Position numbers and translations under genes: made by a program. The notes beneath the pieces were generated by a model. The model had not been told where the DNA came from. It was given only the letters and a program-made list of their open reading frames with translations, and did not search any database. Below, piece after piece: positions 29,501-40,189 of a stretch of DNA of 64,000 bases (positions within the stretch are counted from its first letter, which is position 1; the number at the start of each line of letters is the position of its first letter). Location of the stretch: positions 372,001 to 436,000 of the forward strand of contig NW_027488639.1 of the NCBI RefSeq assembly GCF_050948215.1. The letters are read 5' to 3'. The DNA is from Halictus rubicundus. Taxonomy: Eukaryota; Arthropoda; Insecta; Hymenoptera; Halictidae.

Positions 29501-30868
29501 GGATAGAGGATAGGATATGTAATTGGATAGGATAGAGGATAGGATAAGGTAGAGGATAGTATAGGATAGAGGATAGGATAAGGTAGAGGATAGTATAGGA
29601 TAGAGGATCGGATAGGATAGAGGATAGGATAGGATAGAGGATAGGATAGGATAGGATAGAGGATAGGATAGGATAGGATAGAGGATAGGATAGGATAGGA
29701 TAGAGGATAGGATAGGATAGAGGATAGGATAGGATAGAGGATAGGATAGGATAGAGGATAGGATAGGATAGAGGATAGGATAGGATAGAGGATAGGATAG
29801 GATAGAGGATAGGATAGGATAGAGGATAGGATAGGATAGAGGATAGGATAGGATAGGGGATAGGATAGGATAGAGGATAGGATAGGATAGAGGATAGGAT
29901 AGGATAGAGGATAGGATAGGATAGAGGATAGGATAGAGGATAGGATACGATAGAGGATAGGATAGGATAGAGGATAGGATATAATAGATGATATTATAGG
30001 ATAGATGATATTATAGGATAGAGTATACGATATTAAAGAGGATAGTATAGGGTAGAGGATATCATAGAGGATAGGATAGGATAGAGGATAGGATAGAGGA
30101 TAGGATAGAGGATAGGATAGGATAGAGGATCGGATAGAGGATAGGATAGGATAGAGGAAAGGATAGGATAGAGGATAGGATACGTAATTGGATAGGATAG
30201 AGGATAGGATAAGGTAGAGGATTGTATAGGATAGAGGATAGGATAGGATAGAGGATAGGATAGGATAAAGGATAGGATAGGATAGAGGATAGGATAGGAT
30301 AGAGGATAGGATAGAGGATAGGATAGGATAGAGGATAGGATAGGATAGACGATAGGATAGGTAATTGGATAGGATAGAGTATAGGATAAGGTAGAGGATA
30401 GGATAGGATAGAGGATATAATAGGATAGAGGATAGGATAGGATAGAGGATAGGATAGGATAGAGGATAGGATAGAGGATAGAGTAGGATAGAGGATAGGA
30501 TAGGATAAAGGATAGGATTGGATAGAGGATCGGATAGAGGATAGGATAAGATAGAGGATAGGATAGGATAGAGGATAGTATAGGATAGAGGATAGGATAG
30601 AATAGAGGATAGGATAGGATAGAGGATAGGATAGGATAGATGATATTATAGGATAGATGATATTATAGGATAGAGTATACGATATTAAAGAGGATAGGAT
30701 AGAGGATAGGATAGGATAGAGGATAGGATAGAGGATAGGATAGAGGATAGGATAGGACAGAGGCTTCGGATAGAGGATAGGATAGGATAGAGGAAATGAT
30801 AGGATAGAGGATAGGATACGTAATTGGATAGGATAGAGGATAGGATAAGGTAGAGGATAGTATAGGAT
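26585..30868. repeat. 4.3-5.0 kb higher-order unit, copy 1
   Basis: Begins at the rare string GGATGGATG...AGAATAGATG (26,608). Landmarks in order: GATAGTGTAGAGG (near 26,823), AGAAGATAGG (near 27,147), GTAGATAATAGG (near 27,452), GGATAGCATAGAGG (near 28,212), ATGGTTATAATAGAGG (near 28,289), GAATAGGATAAAGG (near 28,521), AAGGTGGAGG (near 28,749), GATAGCGGATAGG (near 29,262), GGATAATATAAG (near 29,393) and GATATCATAGAGG (near 30,058). It includes the 27.7-28.7 kb stretch that copy 2 lacks. Confidence 0.85.
29606..30868. repeat. 1.26-kb duplicate, copy A (offset 3935)
   Basis: Aligned to 33541-34803 at a constant offset of 3935 bp. It starts at GATCGGATAGGATAGAGG, contains three 22-mers in succession, a GGGGATAGG word (near 29,863), ATAATAGATG (near 29,982), GATATCATAGAGG, GATTGTATAGG (near 30,221) and the CTTCGG word. 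The pair separates where this copy enters GGATGGATG and the other enters GGATAGATG. Confidence 0.88.
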
Positions 30869-31865
30869 GGATGATATTATAGAATAGATGATATTATAGG
30901 ATAGAGTATACGATATTAAAGAGGATAGGATAGGATAGAGGAAAGGATAGGATAGAGGATAGGATACGTAATTGGATAGGATAGAGGATAGGATAAGGTA
31001 GAGGATAGTATAGGATAGATGATATTATAGGATTGATGATATTATAGGATAGATGATATTATAGGATAGAGTATACGATATTAAAGAGGATAGGATAGTG
31101 TAGAGGATAGGATAGAGGATAGGATAGGATAGAGGATAGGATAGAGGATAGGATAGAGGATAGGATAGAGGATAGGATAGGATAGAGGATCGGATAGAGG
31201 ATAGGATAGGATAGAGGAAAGGATAGGATAGAGGATAGGATAGGATAGGATAGAGGATAGGATAGGATAGGATAGAGGATAGGATAGGATAGAGGATATA
31301 ATAGGATTGAGGAAAGGATAGGATAGAGGATAGGATAGGATAGAGGATAGGATAGAGGATAGGATAGAGGATAGGATAAGATAGAGGATAGGATAGAGGA
31401 TAGGATAGAGAATAGGATAGAAGATAGGATAGGATAGAGGATCGGATAGAGGATAGGATAGGGTAGAGGATATGATAGGATAGCTGATAGGATAGGATAG
31501 AGGATAGGATAGGTAATTGGATAGGATAGAGTATAGGATAGGATAGAGGATAGAGTAGGATAGAGGATAGGATAGGATAGAGGATAGGATAGGATAGAGG
31601 ATAGGATAGAGGATAGGATACGATAGAGGATAGGATTGGATAGAGGATAGGATAGGATAGATGATATTATAGGATAGATGATATTATAGGATAGAGTATA
31701 CGATATTAAAGAGGATAGTATAGGGTAGATAATAGGATAGAGGATAGGATAGGATAGAGGATAGGATAGAGGATAGGATAGAGGATAGGATAGGATAGAG
31801 GATCGGATAGAGGATAGGATAGGATAGAGGAAAGGATAGGATAGAGGATAGGATACGTAATTGGA

Positions 31866-32820
31866 TAGGATAGAGTATAGGATAAGGTGGAGGATAGGAT
31901 AGGATAGAGGATATAATAGGATAGAGGATAGGATAGAGGATAGGATAGGATAGAGGACAGGATAGGATAGAGGATCGGATAGAGGATAGGATAGGATAGA
32001 GGATAGGATAGAGGATAGAGTAGGATAAAGGATAGGATAGGATAAAGGATAGGATTGGATAGAGGATCGGATAAGGGATAGGATAAGATAGAGGATAGAA
32101 TAGGATAGAGGATAGTATAGGATAGAGGATAGGATAGAATAGAGGATAGGATAGGATAAAGGATAGGATAGGATAGAGGATAGGATAGGATAGGATAGAG
32201 GATAGGATAGGATAGAGGATAGGATAGGATAGAGGATAGGATAGGATAGATGATATTATAGGATAGATGATATTATAGGATAGAGTATACGATATTAAAG
32301 AGGATAGGATAGGGTAGAGGATAGGATAGATGATAGGATAGGATAGAGGATAGGATAGAGGATAGGATAGGATAGAGGATCGGATAGCGGATAGGATAGG
32401 ATAGAGGAAAGGATAGGATAGAGGATAGGATACGTAATTGGATAGGATAGAGGATAGGATAAGGTAGAGGATAGTATAGGATAGAGGATAGGATAGGATA
32501 GAGGATAGGATAGAGGATAATATAAGATAGAGGATAGGATAGAGGATAGGATAGAGGATAGGATAGGGGATAGGATAGGATAGAGGATCGGATAGAGGAT
32601 AGGATAGGATAGAGGAAAGGATAGGATAGAGGATAGGATATGTAATTGGATAGGATAGAGGATAGGATAAGGTAGAGGATAGTATAGGATAGAGGATAGG
32701 ATAAGGTAGAGGATAGTATAGGATAGAGGATCGGATAGGATAGAGGATAGGATAGGATAGAGGATAGGATAGGATAGGATAGAGGATAGGATAGGATAGA
32801 GGATAGGATAGGTAATTGGA
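31866..32820. repeat. 955-bp tandem duplicate, copy 1
   Basis: Runs from AGAGTATAGG / AAGGTGGAGG (31,884) through GATAGCGG (32,381), GGATAATATAAG and ATGTAATTGG to the next GGTAATTGGAAAGG. It repeats at a constant offset of 955 bp. Its entry sequence is ACGTAATTGGATAGG, whereas the second copy enters through AGGTAATTGGAAAGG. Confidence 0.87.
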
Positions 32821-33550
32821 AAGGATAGAGTATAGGATAAGGTGGAGGATAGGATAGGATAGAGGATATAATAGGATAGAGGATAGGATAGAGGATAGGA
32901 TAGGATAGAGGACAGGATAGGATAGAGGATCGGATAGAGGATAGGATAGGATAGAGGATAGGATAGAGGATAGAGTAGGATAAAGGATAGGATAGGATAA
33001 AGGATAGGATTGGATAGAGGATCGGATAAGGGATAGGATAAGATAGAGGATAGGATAGGATAGAGGATAGTATAGGATAGAGGATAGGATAGAATAGAGG
33101 ATAGGATAGGATAAAGGATAGGATAGGATAGAGGATAGGATAGGATAGGATAGAGGATAGGATAGGATAGAGGATAGGATAGGATAGAGGATAGGATAGG
33201 ATAGATGATATTATAGGATAGATGATATTATAGGATAGAGTATACGATATTAAAGAGGATAGGATAGGGTAGAGGATAGGATAGATGATAGGATAGGATA
33301 GAGGATAGGATAGAGGATAGGATAGGATAGAGGATCGGATAGCGGATAGGATAGGATAGAGGAAAGGATAGGATAGAGGATAGGATACGTAATTGGATAG
33401 GATAGAGGATAGGATAAGGTAGAGGATAGTATAGGATAGAGGATAGGATAGGATAGAGGATAGGATAGAGGATAATATAAGATAGAGGATAGGATAGAGG
33501 ATAGGATAGAGGATAGGATAGGGGATAGGATAGGATAGAGGATCGGATAG
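32821..33550. repeat. 955-bp tandem duplicate, copy 2 with internal deletion
   Basis: Partner of 31866-32820 (AAGGTGGAGG at 32,839, GATAGCGG at 33,336). Near 33,541 it goes directly from the first GATCGG to the sequence that follows the second GATCGG of copy 1. It therefore lacks the ATGTAATTGG stretch seen at about 32,590-32,730. This looks like a deletion between two identical GATCGGATA words. Confidence 0.85.
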
Positions 33551-34803
33551 GATAGAGGATAGGATAGGATAGAGGATAGGATAGGATAGGATAGAGGATA
33601 GGATAGGATAGGATAGAGGATAGGATAGGATAGGATAGAGGATAGGATAGGATAGAGGATAGGATAGGATAGAGGATAGGATAGGATAGAGGATAGGATA
33701 GGATAGAGGATAGGATAGGATAGAGGATAGGATAGGATAGAGGATAGGATAGGATAGAGGATAGGATAGGATAGAGGATAGGATAGGATAGGGGATAGGA
33801 TAGGATAGAGGATAGGATAGGATAGAGGATAGGATAGGATAGAGGATAGGATAGGATAGAGGATAGGATAGAGGATAGGATACGATAGAGGATAGGATAG
33901 GATAGAGGATAGGATATAATAGATGATATTATAGGATAGATGATATTATAGGATAGAGTATACGATATTAAAGAGGATAGTATAGGGTAGAGGATATCAT
34001 AGAGGATAGGATAGGATAGAGGATAGGATAGAGGATAGGATAGAGGATAGGATAGGATAGAGGATCGGATAGAGGATAGGATAGGATAGAGGAAAGGATA
34101 GGATAGAGGATAGGATACGTAATTGGATAGGATAGAGGATAGGATGAGGTAGAGGATTGTATAGGATAGAGGATAGGATAGGATAGAGGATAGGATAGGA
34201 TAAAGGATAGGATAGGATAGAGGATAGGATAGGATAGAGGATAGGATAGAGGATAGGATAGGATAGAGGATAGGATAGGATAGACGATAGGATAGGTAAT
34301 TGGATAGGATAGAGTATAGGATAAGGTAGAGGATAGGATAGGATAGAGGATATAATAGGATAGAGGATAGGATAGGATAGAGGATAGGATAGGATAGAGG
34401 ATAGGATAGAGGATAGAGTAGGATAGAGGATAGGATAGGATAAAGGATAGGATTGGATAGAGGATCGGATAGAGGATAGGATAAGATAGAGGATAGGATA
34501 GGATAGAGGATAGTATAGGATAGAGGATAGGATAGAATAGAGGATAGGATAGGATAGAGGATAGGATAGGATAGATGATATTATAGGATAGATGATATTA
34601 TAGGATAGAGTATACGATATTAAAGAGGATAGGATAGAGGATAGGATAGGATAGAGGATAGGATAGAGGATAGGATAGAGGATAGGATAGGACAGAGGCT
34701 TCGGATAGAGGATAGGATAGGATAGAGGAAATGATAGGATAGAGGATAGGATACGTAATTGGATAGGATAGAGGATAGGATAAGGTAGAGGATAGTATAG
34801 GAT
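33541..34803. repeat. 1.26-kb duplicate, copy B (offset 3935)
   Basis: Partner of 29606-30868. One substitution seen: GGATGAGGTAGAGG near 34,142 where copy A has GGATAAGGTAGAGG. No length change was noticed across the pair, unlike most others in this array. Confidence 0.88.
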
Positions 34804-35824
34804 AGATGATATTATAGGATAGATGATATTATAGGATAGAGTATACGATATTAAAGAGGATAGTATAGGGTAGAGGATAGGATAGAGGATAGGATAGGAT
34901 AGAGGATAGGATAGAGGATAGGATACGTAATTGGATAGGATAGAGGATAGGATAAGGTAGAGGATAGTATAGGATAGATGATATTATAGGATTGATGATA
35001 TTATAGGATAGATGATATTATAGGTTAGAGTATACGATATTAAAGAGGATAGGATAGGGTAGAGGATAGGATAGAGGATAGGATAGGATAGAGGATAGGA
35101 TAGACAATAGGATAGAGGATAGGATAGAGGATAGGATAGGATAGAGGATCGGATAGAGGATAGGATAGGATAGAGGAAAGGATAGGATAGAGGATAGGAT
35201 ACGTAATTGGATAGGATAGAGGATAGGATAAGGTAGAGGATAGTATAGGATAGAGGATAGTATAGGATAGAGGATAGGATAGAATAGAGGATAGGATATT
35301 ATAAAGGATAGGATAGAGGATAGGATACGTAATTGGATAGGATAGAGGATAGGATAGGATAGAGGATAGGATAGAGGATAGAGTAGGATAGAGGATAGGA
35401 TAGGATAAAGGATAGGATTGGATAGAGGATCGGATAGAGGATAGGATAAGATAGAGGATAGGATAGGATAGAGGATAGTATAGGATAGAGGATAGGATAG
35501 GATAGAGGATAGGATATGATAGAGGATAGGATAGGATAGAGGATCGGATAGAGGATAGGATAGGATAGAGGATAGGATAGGATAGAGGATAGGATAGAGG
35601 ATAGGATAGGATAGAGGATAGGATAGGATAGAGGATAGGATAGGATAGAGGATAGGATAGGATAGAGGATAGGATAGGATAGATGATATTATAGGATAGA
35701 TGATATTATAGGATAGAGTATACGATATTAAAGAGGATAGGATAGAATAGAGGAAAGGATAGGATAGAGGATAGGATACGTAATTGGATAGGATAGAGGA
35801 TAGGATAAGGTAGAGGATAGTATA

Positions 35825-38800
35825 GGATGGATGATATTATAGAATAGATGATATTATAGGATAGAGTATACGATATTAAAGAGGATAGGATAGAGGAAAG
35901 GATAGGATAGAGGATAGGATACGTAATTGGATAGGATAGAGGATAGGATAAGGTAGAGGATAGTATAGGATAGATGATATTATAGGATTGATGATATTAT
36001 AGGATAGATGATATTATAGGATAGAGTATACGATATTAAAGAGGATAGGATAGTGTAGAGGATAGGATAGAGGATAGGATAGGATAGGGGATAGGATAGA
36101 GGATAGGATAGAGGATAGGATAGAGGATAGGATAGGATAGAGGATCGGATAGAGGATAGGATAGGATAGAGGAAAGGATAGGATAGAGGATAGGATAGGA
36201 TAGGATAGAGGATAGGATAGGATAGGATAGAGGATAGGATAGGATAGGGGATATAATAGGATTGAGGAAAGGATAGGATAGAGGATAGGATAGGATAGAG
36301 GATAGGATAGAGGATAGGATAGAGGATAGGATAAGATAGAGGATAGGATAGAGGATAGGATAGAGAATAGGATAGAAGATAGGATAGGATAGAGGATCGG
36401 ATAGAGGATAGGATAGGGTAGAGGATATGATAGGATAGAGGATAGGATAGGATAGAGGATAGGATAGGTAATTGGATAGGATAGAGTATAGGATAGGATA
36501 GAGGATAGAGTAGGATAGAGGATAGGATAGGATAGAGGATAGGATAGGATAGAGGATAGGATAGAGGATAGGATACGATAGAGGATAGGATTGGATAGAG
36601 GATAGGATAGGATAGATGATATTTTAGGATAGAGGATAGGATAGGATAGAGGATAGGATAGGATAGAGGATAGGATAGGATAGAGGATAGGATAGGGTAG
36701 AGGATAGGATAGGATAGAGGATAGGATAAGGTAGAGGATAGTATAGGATAGAGGATAGGATAGGATAGAGGATAGGATAGGATACAGGATCGGATAGAGG
36801 ATAGGATAGGATAGAGGATAGGATAGGATAGAGGATAGAGTAGGATAGAGGATAGGATAGGATACAGGATAGGATTGGCTAGAGGATCGGATAGAGGATA
36901 GGATAGCATAGAGGATAGGATAGGATAGAGGATAGTATAGGATAGAGGATAGGATAGAATAGAGGATAGGATATTATAATGGTTAGGATAGAGGATAGGA
37001 TAGGATAGGATAGAGGATAGGATAGGATAGGATAGGATAGAGGATAGGATAGGATAGAGGATATAATAGGATTGAGGAAAGGATAGGATAGAGGATAGGA
37101 TAGGATAGAGGATAGGATAGGGTAGAGGATAGGATAGGATAGAGGATAGGATAAGGTAGAGGATAGTATAGGATAGAGGATAGGATAGGATAGAGGATAG
37201 GATAGGATAGAGGATAGAATAGGATAAAGGATAGGATAGGATAGAGGATAGGATAGGATAGAGGATAGGATAGGATAGAGGATAGGATAGGATAGAGGAT
37301 AGGATAGGATAGAGGATAGGATAGAGGATAGGATAGAGGATAGGATAGAGGATAGGATAGGATAGAGGATAGGATAGGTAATTGGAAAGGATAGAGTATA
37401 GGATAAGGTGGAGGATAGGATAGGATAGAGGATATAATAGGATAGAGGATAGGATAGAGGATAGGATAGGATAGAGGATAGGATCGGATAGAGGATAGGA
37501 TAGGATAGAGGATCGGATAGAGGATAGGATAGGATAGAGGATCGGATAGAGGATAGGATAGGATAGAGGATAGGATAGAGGATAGAGTAGGATAAAGGAT
37601 AGGATAGGATAAAGGATAGGATTGGATAGAGGATAGGATAAGATAGAGGATAGGATAGGATAGAGGATAGTATAGGATAGAGGATAGGATAGAATAGAGG
37701 ATAGGATAGGATAAAGGATAGGATAGGATAGAGGATAGGATAGGATAGGATAGGATAGGATAGGATAGAGGATAGGATAGGATAGAGGATAGGATAGGGT
37801 AGAGGATAGGATAGGATAGAGGATAGGATAGGATAGAGGATAGGATAGAGGATAGGATAGAGGATAGGATACGATAGAGGATAGGATAGGATAGAGGATA
37901 GGATAGGATAGATGATATTATAGGATAGAGTATACGATATTAAAGAGGATAGGATAGGGTAGAGGATAGGATAGATGATAGGATAGGATAGAGGATAGGA
38001 TAGAGGATAGGATAGGATAGAGGATCGGATAGCGGATAGGATAGGATAGAGGAAAGGATAGGATAGAGGATAGGATACGTAATTGGATCGGATAGAGGAT
38101 AGGATAAGGTAGAGGATAGTATAGGATAGAGGATAGGATAGGATAGAGGATAGGATAGAGGATAATATAAGATAGAGGATAGGATAGAGGATAGGATAGA
38201 GGATAGGATAGGGGATAGGATAGGATAGAGGATCGGATAGAGGATAGGATAGGATAGAGGAAAGGATAGGATAGAGGATAGGATATGTAATTGGATAGGA
38301 TAGAGGATAGGATAAGGTAGAGGATAGTATAGGATAGAGGATAGGATAAGGTAGAGGATAGTATAGGATAGAGGATCGGATAGGATAGAGGATAGGATAG
38401 GATAGAGGATAGGATAGGATAGGATAGAGGATAGGATAGGATAGGATAGAGGATAGGATAGGATAGAGGATAGGATAGGATAGAGGATAGGATAGGATAG
38501 AGGATAGGATAGGATAGAGGATAGGATAGGATAGAGGATAGGATAGGATAGAGGATAGGATAGGATAGAGGATAGGATAGGATAGAGGATAGGATAGGAT
38601 AGGGGATAGGATAGGATAGAGGATAGGATAGGATAGAGGATAGGATAGGATAGAGGATAGGATAGAGGATAGGATAGAGGATAGGATAGAGGATAGGATA
38701 CGATAGAGGATAGGATAGGATAGAGGATAGCATAGGATAGATGATATTATAGGATAGATGATATTATAGGATAGAGTATACGATATTAAAGAGGATAGTA

Positions 38801-39195
38801 TAGGGTAGAGGATATCATAGAGGATAGGATAGGATAGAGGATAGGATAGAGGATAGGATAGAGGATAGGATAGGATAGAGGATCGGATAGAGGATAGGAT
38901 AGGATAGAGGAAAGGATAGGATAGAGGATAGGATACGTAATTGGATAGGATAGAGGATAGGATAAGGTAGAGGATAGTATAGGATAGAGGATAGGATAGG
39001 ATAGAGGATAGGATAGGATAAAGGATAGGATAGGATAGAGGATAGGATAGGATAGAGGATAGGATAGAGGATAGGATAGAGGATAGGATAGGATAGAGGA
39101 TAGGATAGGATAGACGATAGGATAGGTAATTGGATAGGATAGAGTATAGGATAAGGTAGAGGATAGGATAGGACAGAGGATATAATAGGATAGAG
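35825..39195. repeat. 4.3-5.0 kb higher-order unit, copy 3 (incomplete)
   Basis: Starts at GGATGGATG...AGAATAGATG (35,841). Keeps GATAGTGTAGAGG (near 36,051), AGAAGATAGG (near 36,374), GATAGCATAGAGG (near 36,902), ATGGTTAGG (near 36,977), AAGGTGGAGG (37,405), GATAGCGG (near 38,029), GGATAATATAAG (near 38,161) and GATATCATAGAGG (near 38,811). Near 36,613 a marker unit is reduced to GATGATATTTTAGG, with the core lost. The unit breaks off near 39,195, where the sequence switches back to a copy of 36.83 kb onward. Confidence 0.78.
36833..37790. repeat. 0.96-kb duplicate, copy A
   Basis: Shares with 39195-40150 the otherwise rare GATACAGG...GATTGGCTAGAGG (36,874), GATAGCATAGAGG, ATGGTTAGG, GAATAGGATAAAGG and AAGGTGGAGG landmarks in the same order. 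The offset falls from 2362 to 2357 bp because copy A has one more GGATA near 37,030. Confidence 0.85.
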
Positions 39196-40150
39196 GATAG
39201 AGTAGGATAGAGGATAGGATAGGATACAGGATAGGATTGGCTAGAGGATCGGATAGAGGATAGGATAGCATAGAGGATAGGATAGGATAGAGGATAGTAT
39301 AGGATAGAGGATAGGATAGAATAGAGGATAGGATATTATAATGGTTAGGATAGAGGATAGGATAGGATAGGATAGAGGATAGGATAGGATAGGATAGAGG
39401 ATAGGATAGGATAGAGGATATAATAGGATTGAGGAAAGGATAGGATAGAGGATAGGATAGGATAGAGGATAGGATAGGGTAGAGGATAGGATAGGATAAA
39501 GGATAGGATAAGGTAGAGGATAGTATAGGATAGAGGATAGGATAGGATAGAGGATAGGATAGGATAGAGGATAGAATAGGATAAAGGATAGGATAGGATA
39601 GAGGATAGGATAGGATAGAGGATAGGATAGGATAGAGGATAGGATAGGATAGAGGATAGGATAGGATAGAGGATAGGATAGAGGATAGGATAGAGGATAG
39701 GATAGAGGATAGGATAGGATAGAGGATAGGATAGGTAATTGGAAAGGATAGAGTATAGGATAAGGTGGAGGATAGGATAGGATAGAGGATATAATAGGAT
39801 AGAGGATAGGATAGAGGATAGGATAGGATAGAGGATAGGATCGGATAGAGGATAGGATAGGATAGAGGATCGGATAGAGGATAGGATAGGATAGAGGATC
39901 GGATAGAGGATAGGATAGGATAGAGGATAGGATAGAGGATAGAGTAGGATAAAGGATAGGATAGGATAAAGGATAGGATTGGATAGAGGATAGGATAAGA
40001 TAGAGGATAGGATAGGATAGAGGATAGTATAGGATAGAGGATAGGATAGAATAGAGGATAGGATAGGATAAAGGATAGGATAGGATAGAGGATAGGATAG
40101 GATAGGATAGGATAGGATAGGATAGAGGATAGGATAGGATAGAGGATAGG
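39195..40150. repeat. 0.96-kb duplicate, copy B
   Basis: Partner of 36833-37790, with GATTGGCTAGAGG at 39,236 and GATAGCATAGAGG near 39,265. It is fused at about 39,195 to GATATAATAGGATAGAGG of the preceding unit. The junction lies inside GATAGAG words common to both parents. Confidence 0.84.
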
Positions 40151-40155
40151 ATAGG
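39505..40155. repeat. 0.66-0.71 kb tandem duplicate, copy 1
   Basis: From AAGGTAGAGG / GATAGTATAGG through GAATAGGATAAAGG (near 39,571), GGTAATTGGAAAGG, AAGGTGGAGG (39,762), a run of GATCGG words, and a string of successive GGATA words near 40,090-40,130. Confidence 0.8.
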
Positions 40156-40189
40156 GTAGAGGATAGGATAGGATAGAGGATAGGATAAG

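Larger units (their letters stand above)
30869..35824. repeat. 4.3-5.0 kb higher-order unit, copy 2 (rearranged)
   Basis: Starts at the same GGATGGATG...AGAATAGATG string (30,891). It follows copy 1 to about 31,865, then jumps at an ACGTAATTGG cassette into AGAGTATAGG...AAGGTGGAGG, omitting the equivalent of about 27.66-28.73 kb. It then contains a 955-bp tandem duplication and ends with the GATATCATAGAGG (near 33,992) and CTTCGG (34,694) landmarks. Offsets to copy 1 are about 4273-4283 bp at the start and 3935 bp at the end. Confidence 0.83.
1207..38793. repeat. AT-rich marker block family (67 copies)
   Basis: Each block is one to four copies of GATGATATTATAGGATA, then GAGTATACGATATTAAAG, then GAGGATA. 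Core (TATACG or TCTACG) starts: 1245, 2055, 3054, 5167, 5417, 5885, 6324, 7439, 8431, 9063, 9344, 9516, 10791, 10997, 11162, 11402, 11639, 13004, 13210, 13375, 13632, 13869, 14034, 14654, 14935, 15140, 16071, 17424, 17705, 17910, 18858, 19896, 20208, 20373, 20613, 20860, 21025, 21391, 21672, 22002, 22814, 24191, 24438, 24644, 25938, 26169, 26375, 26634, 26799, 27424, 29163, 30024, 30676, 30907, 31072, 31697, 32286, 33241, 33959, 34611, 34842, 35031, 35719, 35867, 36027, 37931, 38777. The block keeps the 5/7 word lengths. GATGATATTATAGGATA differs from the word series 7+5+5 by three G-to-T changes. Cores at 2055 and 9344 read TCTACG; 5167 and 5417 have ACTAAAG for ATTAAAG. Confidence 0.93.
1..38800. 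repeat. Left domain: array punctuated by AT-rich marker blocks
   Basis: This domain is defined by the repeated GATGATATTATAGGATA / GAGTATACGATATTAAAG block, whose last core is at 38,777. The cassette GGATATTATAAAGG or GGATATTATAATGG is also mostly found here (last seen near 41,470). The TAATTGG cassette is chiefly in its ACGTAATTGGATAGG or AGGTAATTGGATAGG forms. Variants are dense, so the 17-mer rarely runs unbroken for more than a few copies. The many distinct variants suggest an older or less recently homogenised part of the array. That age reading is inference. Confidence 0.88.

Noticed and set aside
1207..38793. TATA-like promoter in TATACGATATTAAAG
   Set aside because: AT-rich and loosely similar to a TATA element, but it is a tandem variant word with no downstream gene and no initiator or other support.
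1207..38793. Transposon insertion as the source of the AT-rich block
   Set aside because: The block keeps the 5/7 word lengths and is explained by substitutions in the 17-mer. There are no terminal inverted repeats or target-site duplications.
8219..39271. Shorter minus-strand open frames in the left domain (for example 8219-8716, 26,786-28,219, 35,980-36,909, 37,918-38,733)
   Set aside because: Each begins at a rare CAT and ends at a TTA in an ATTATA or TTAAAG variant. They are shadows of the repeat.
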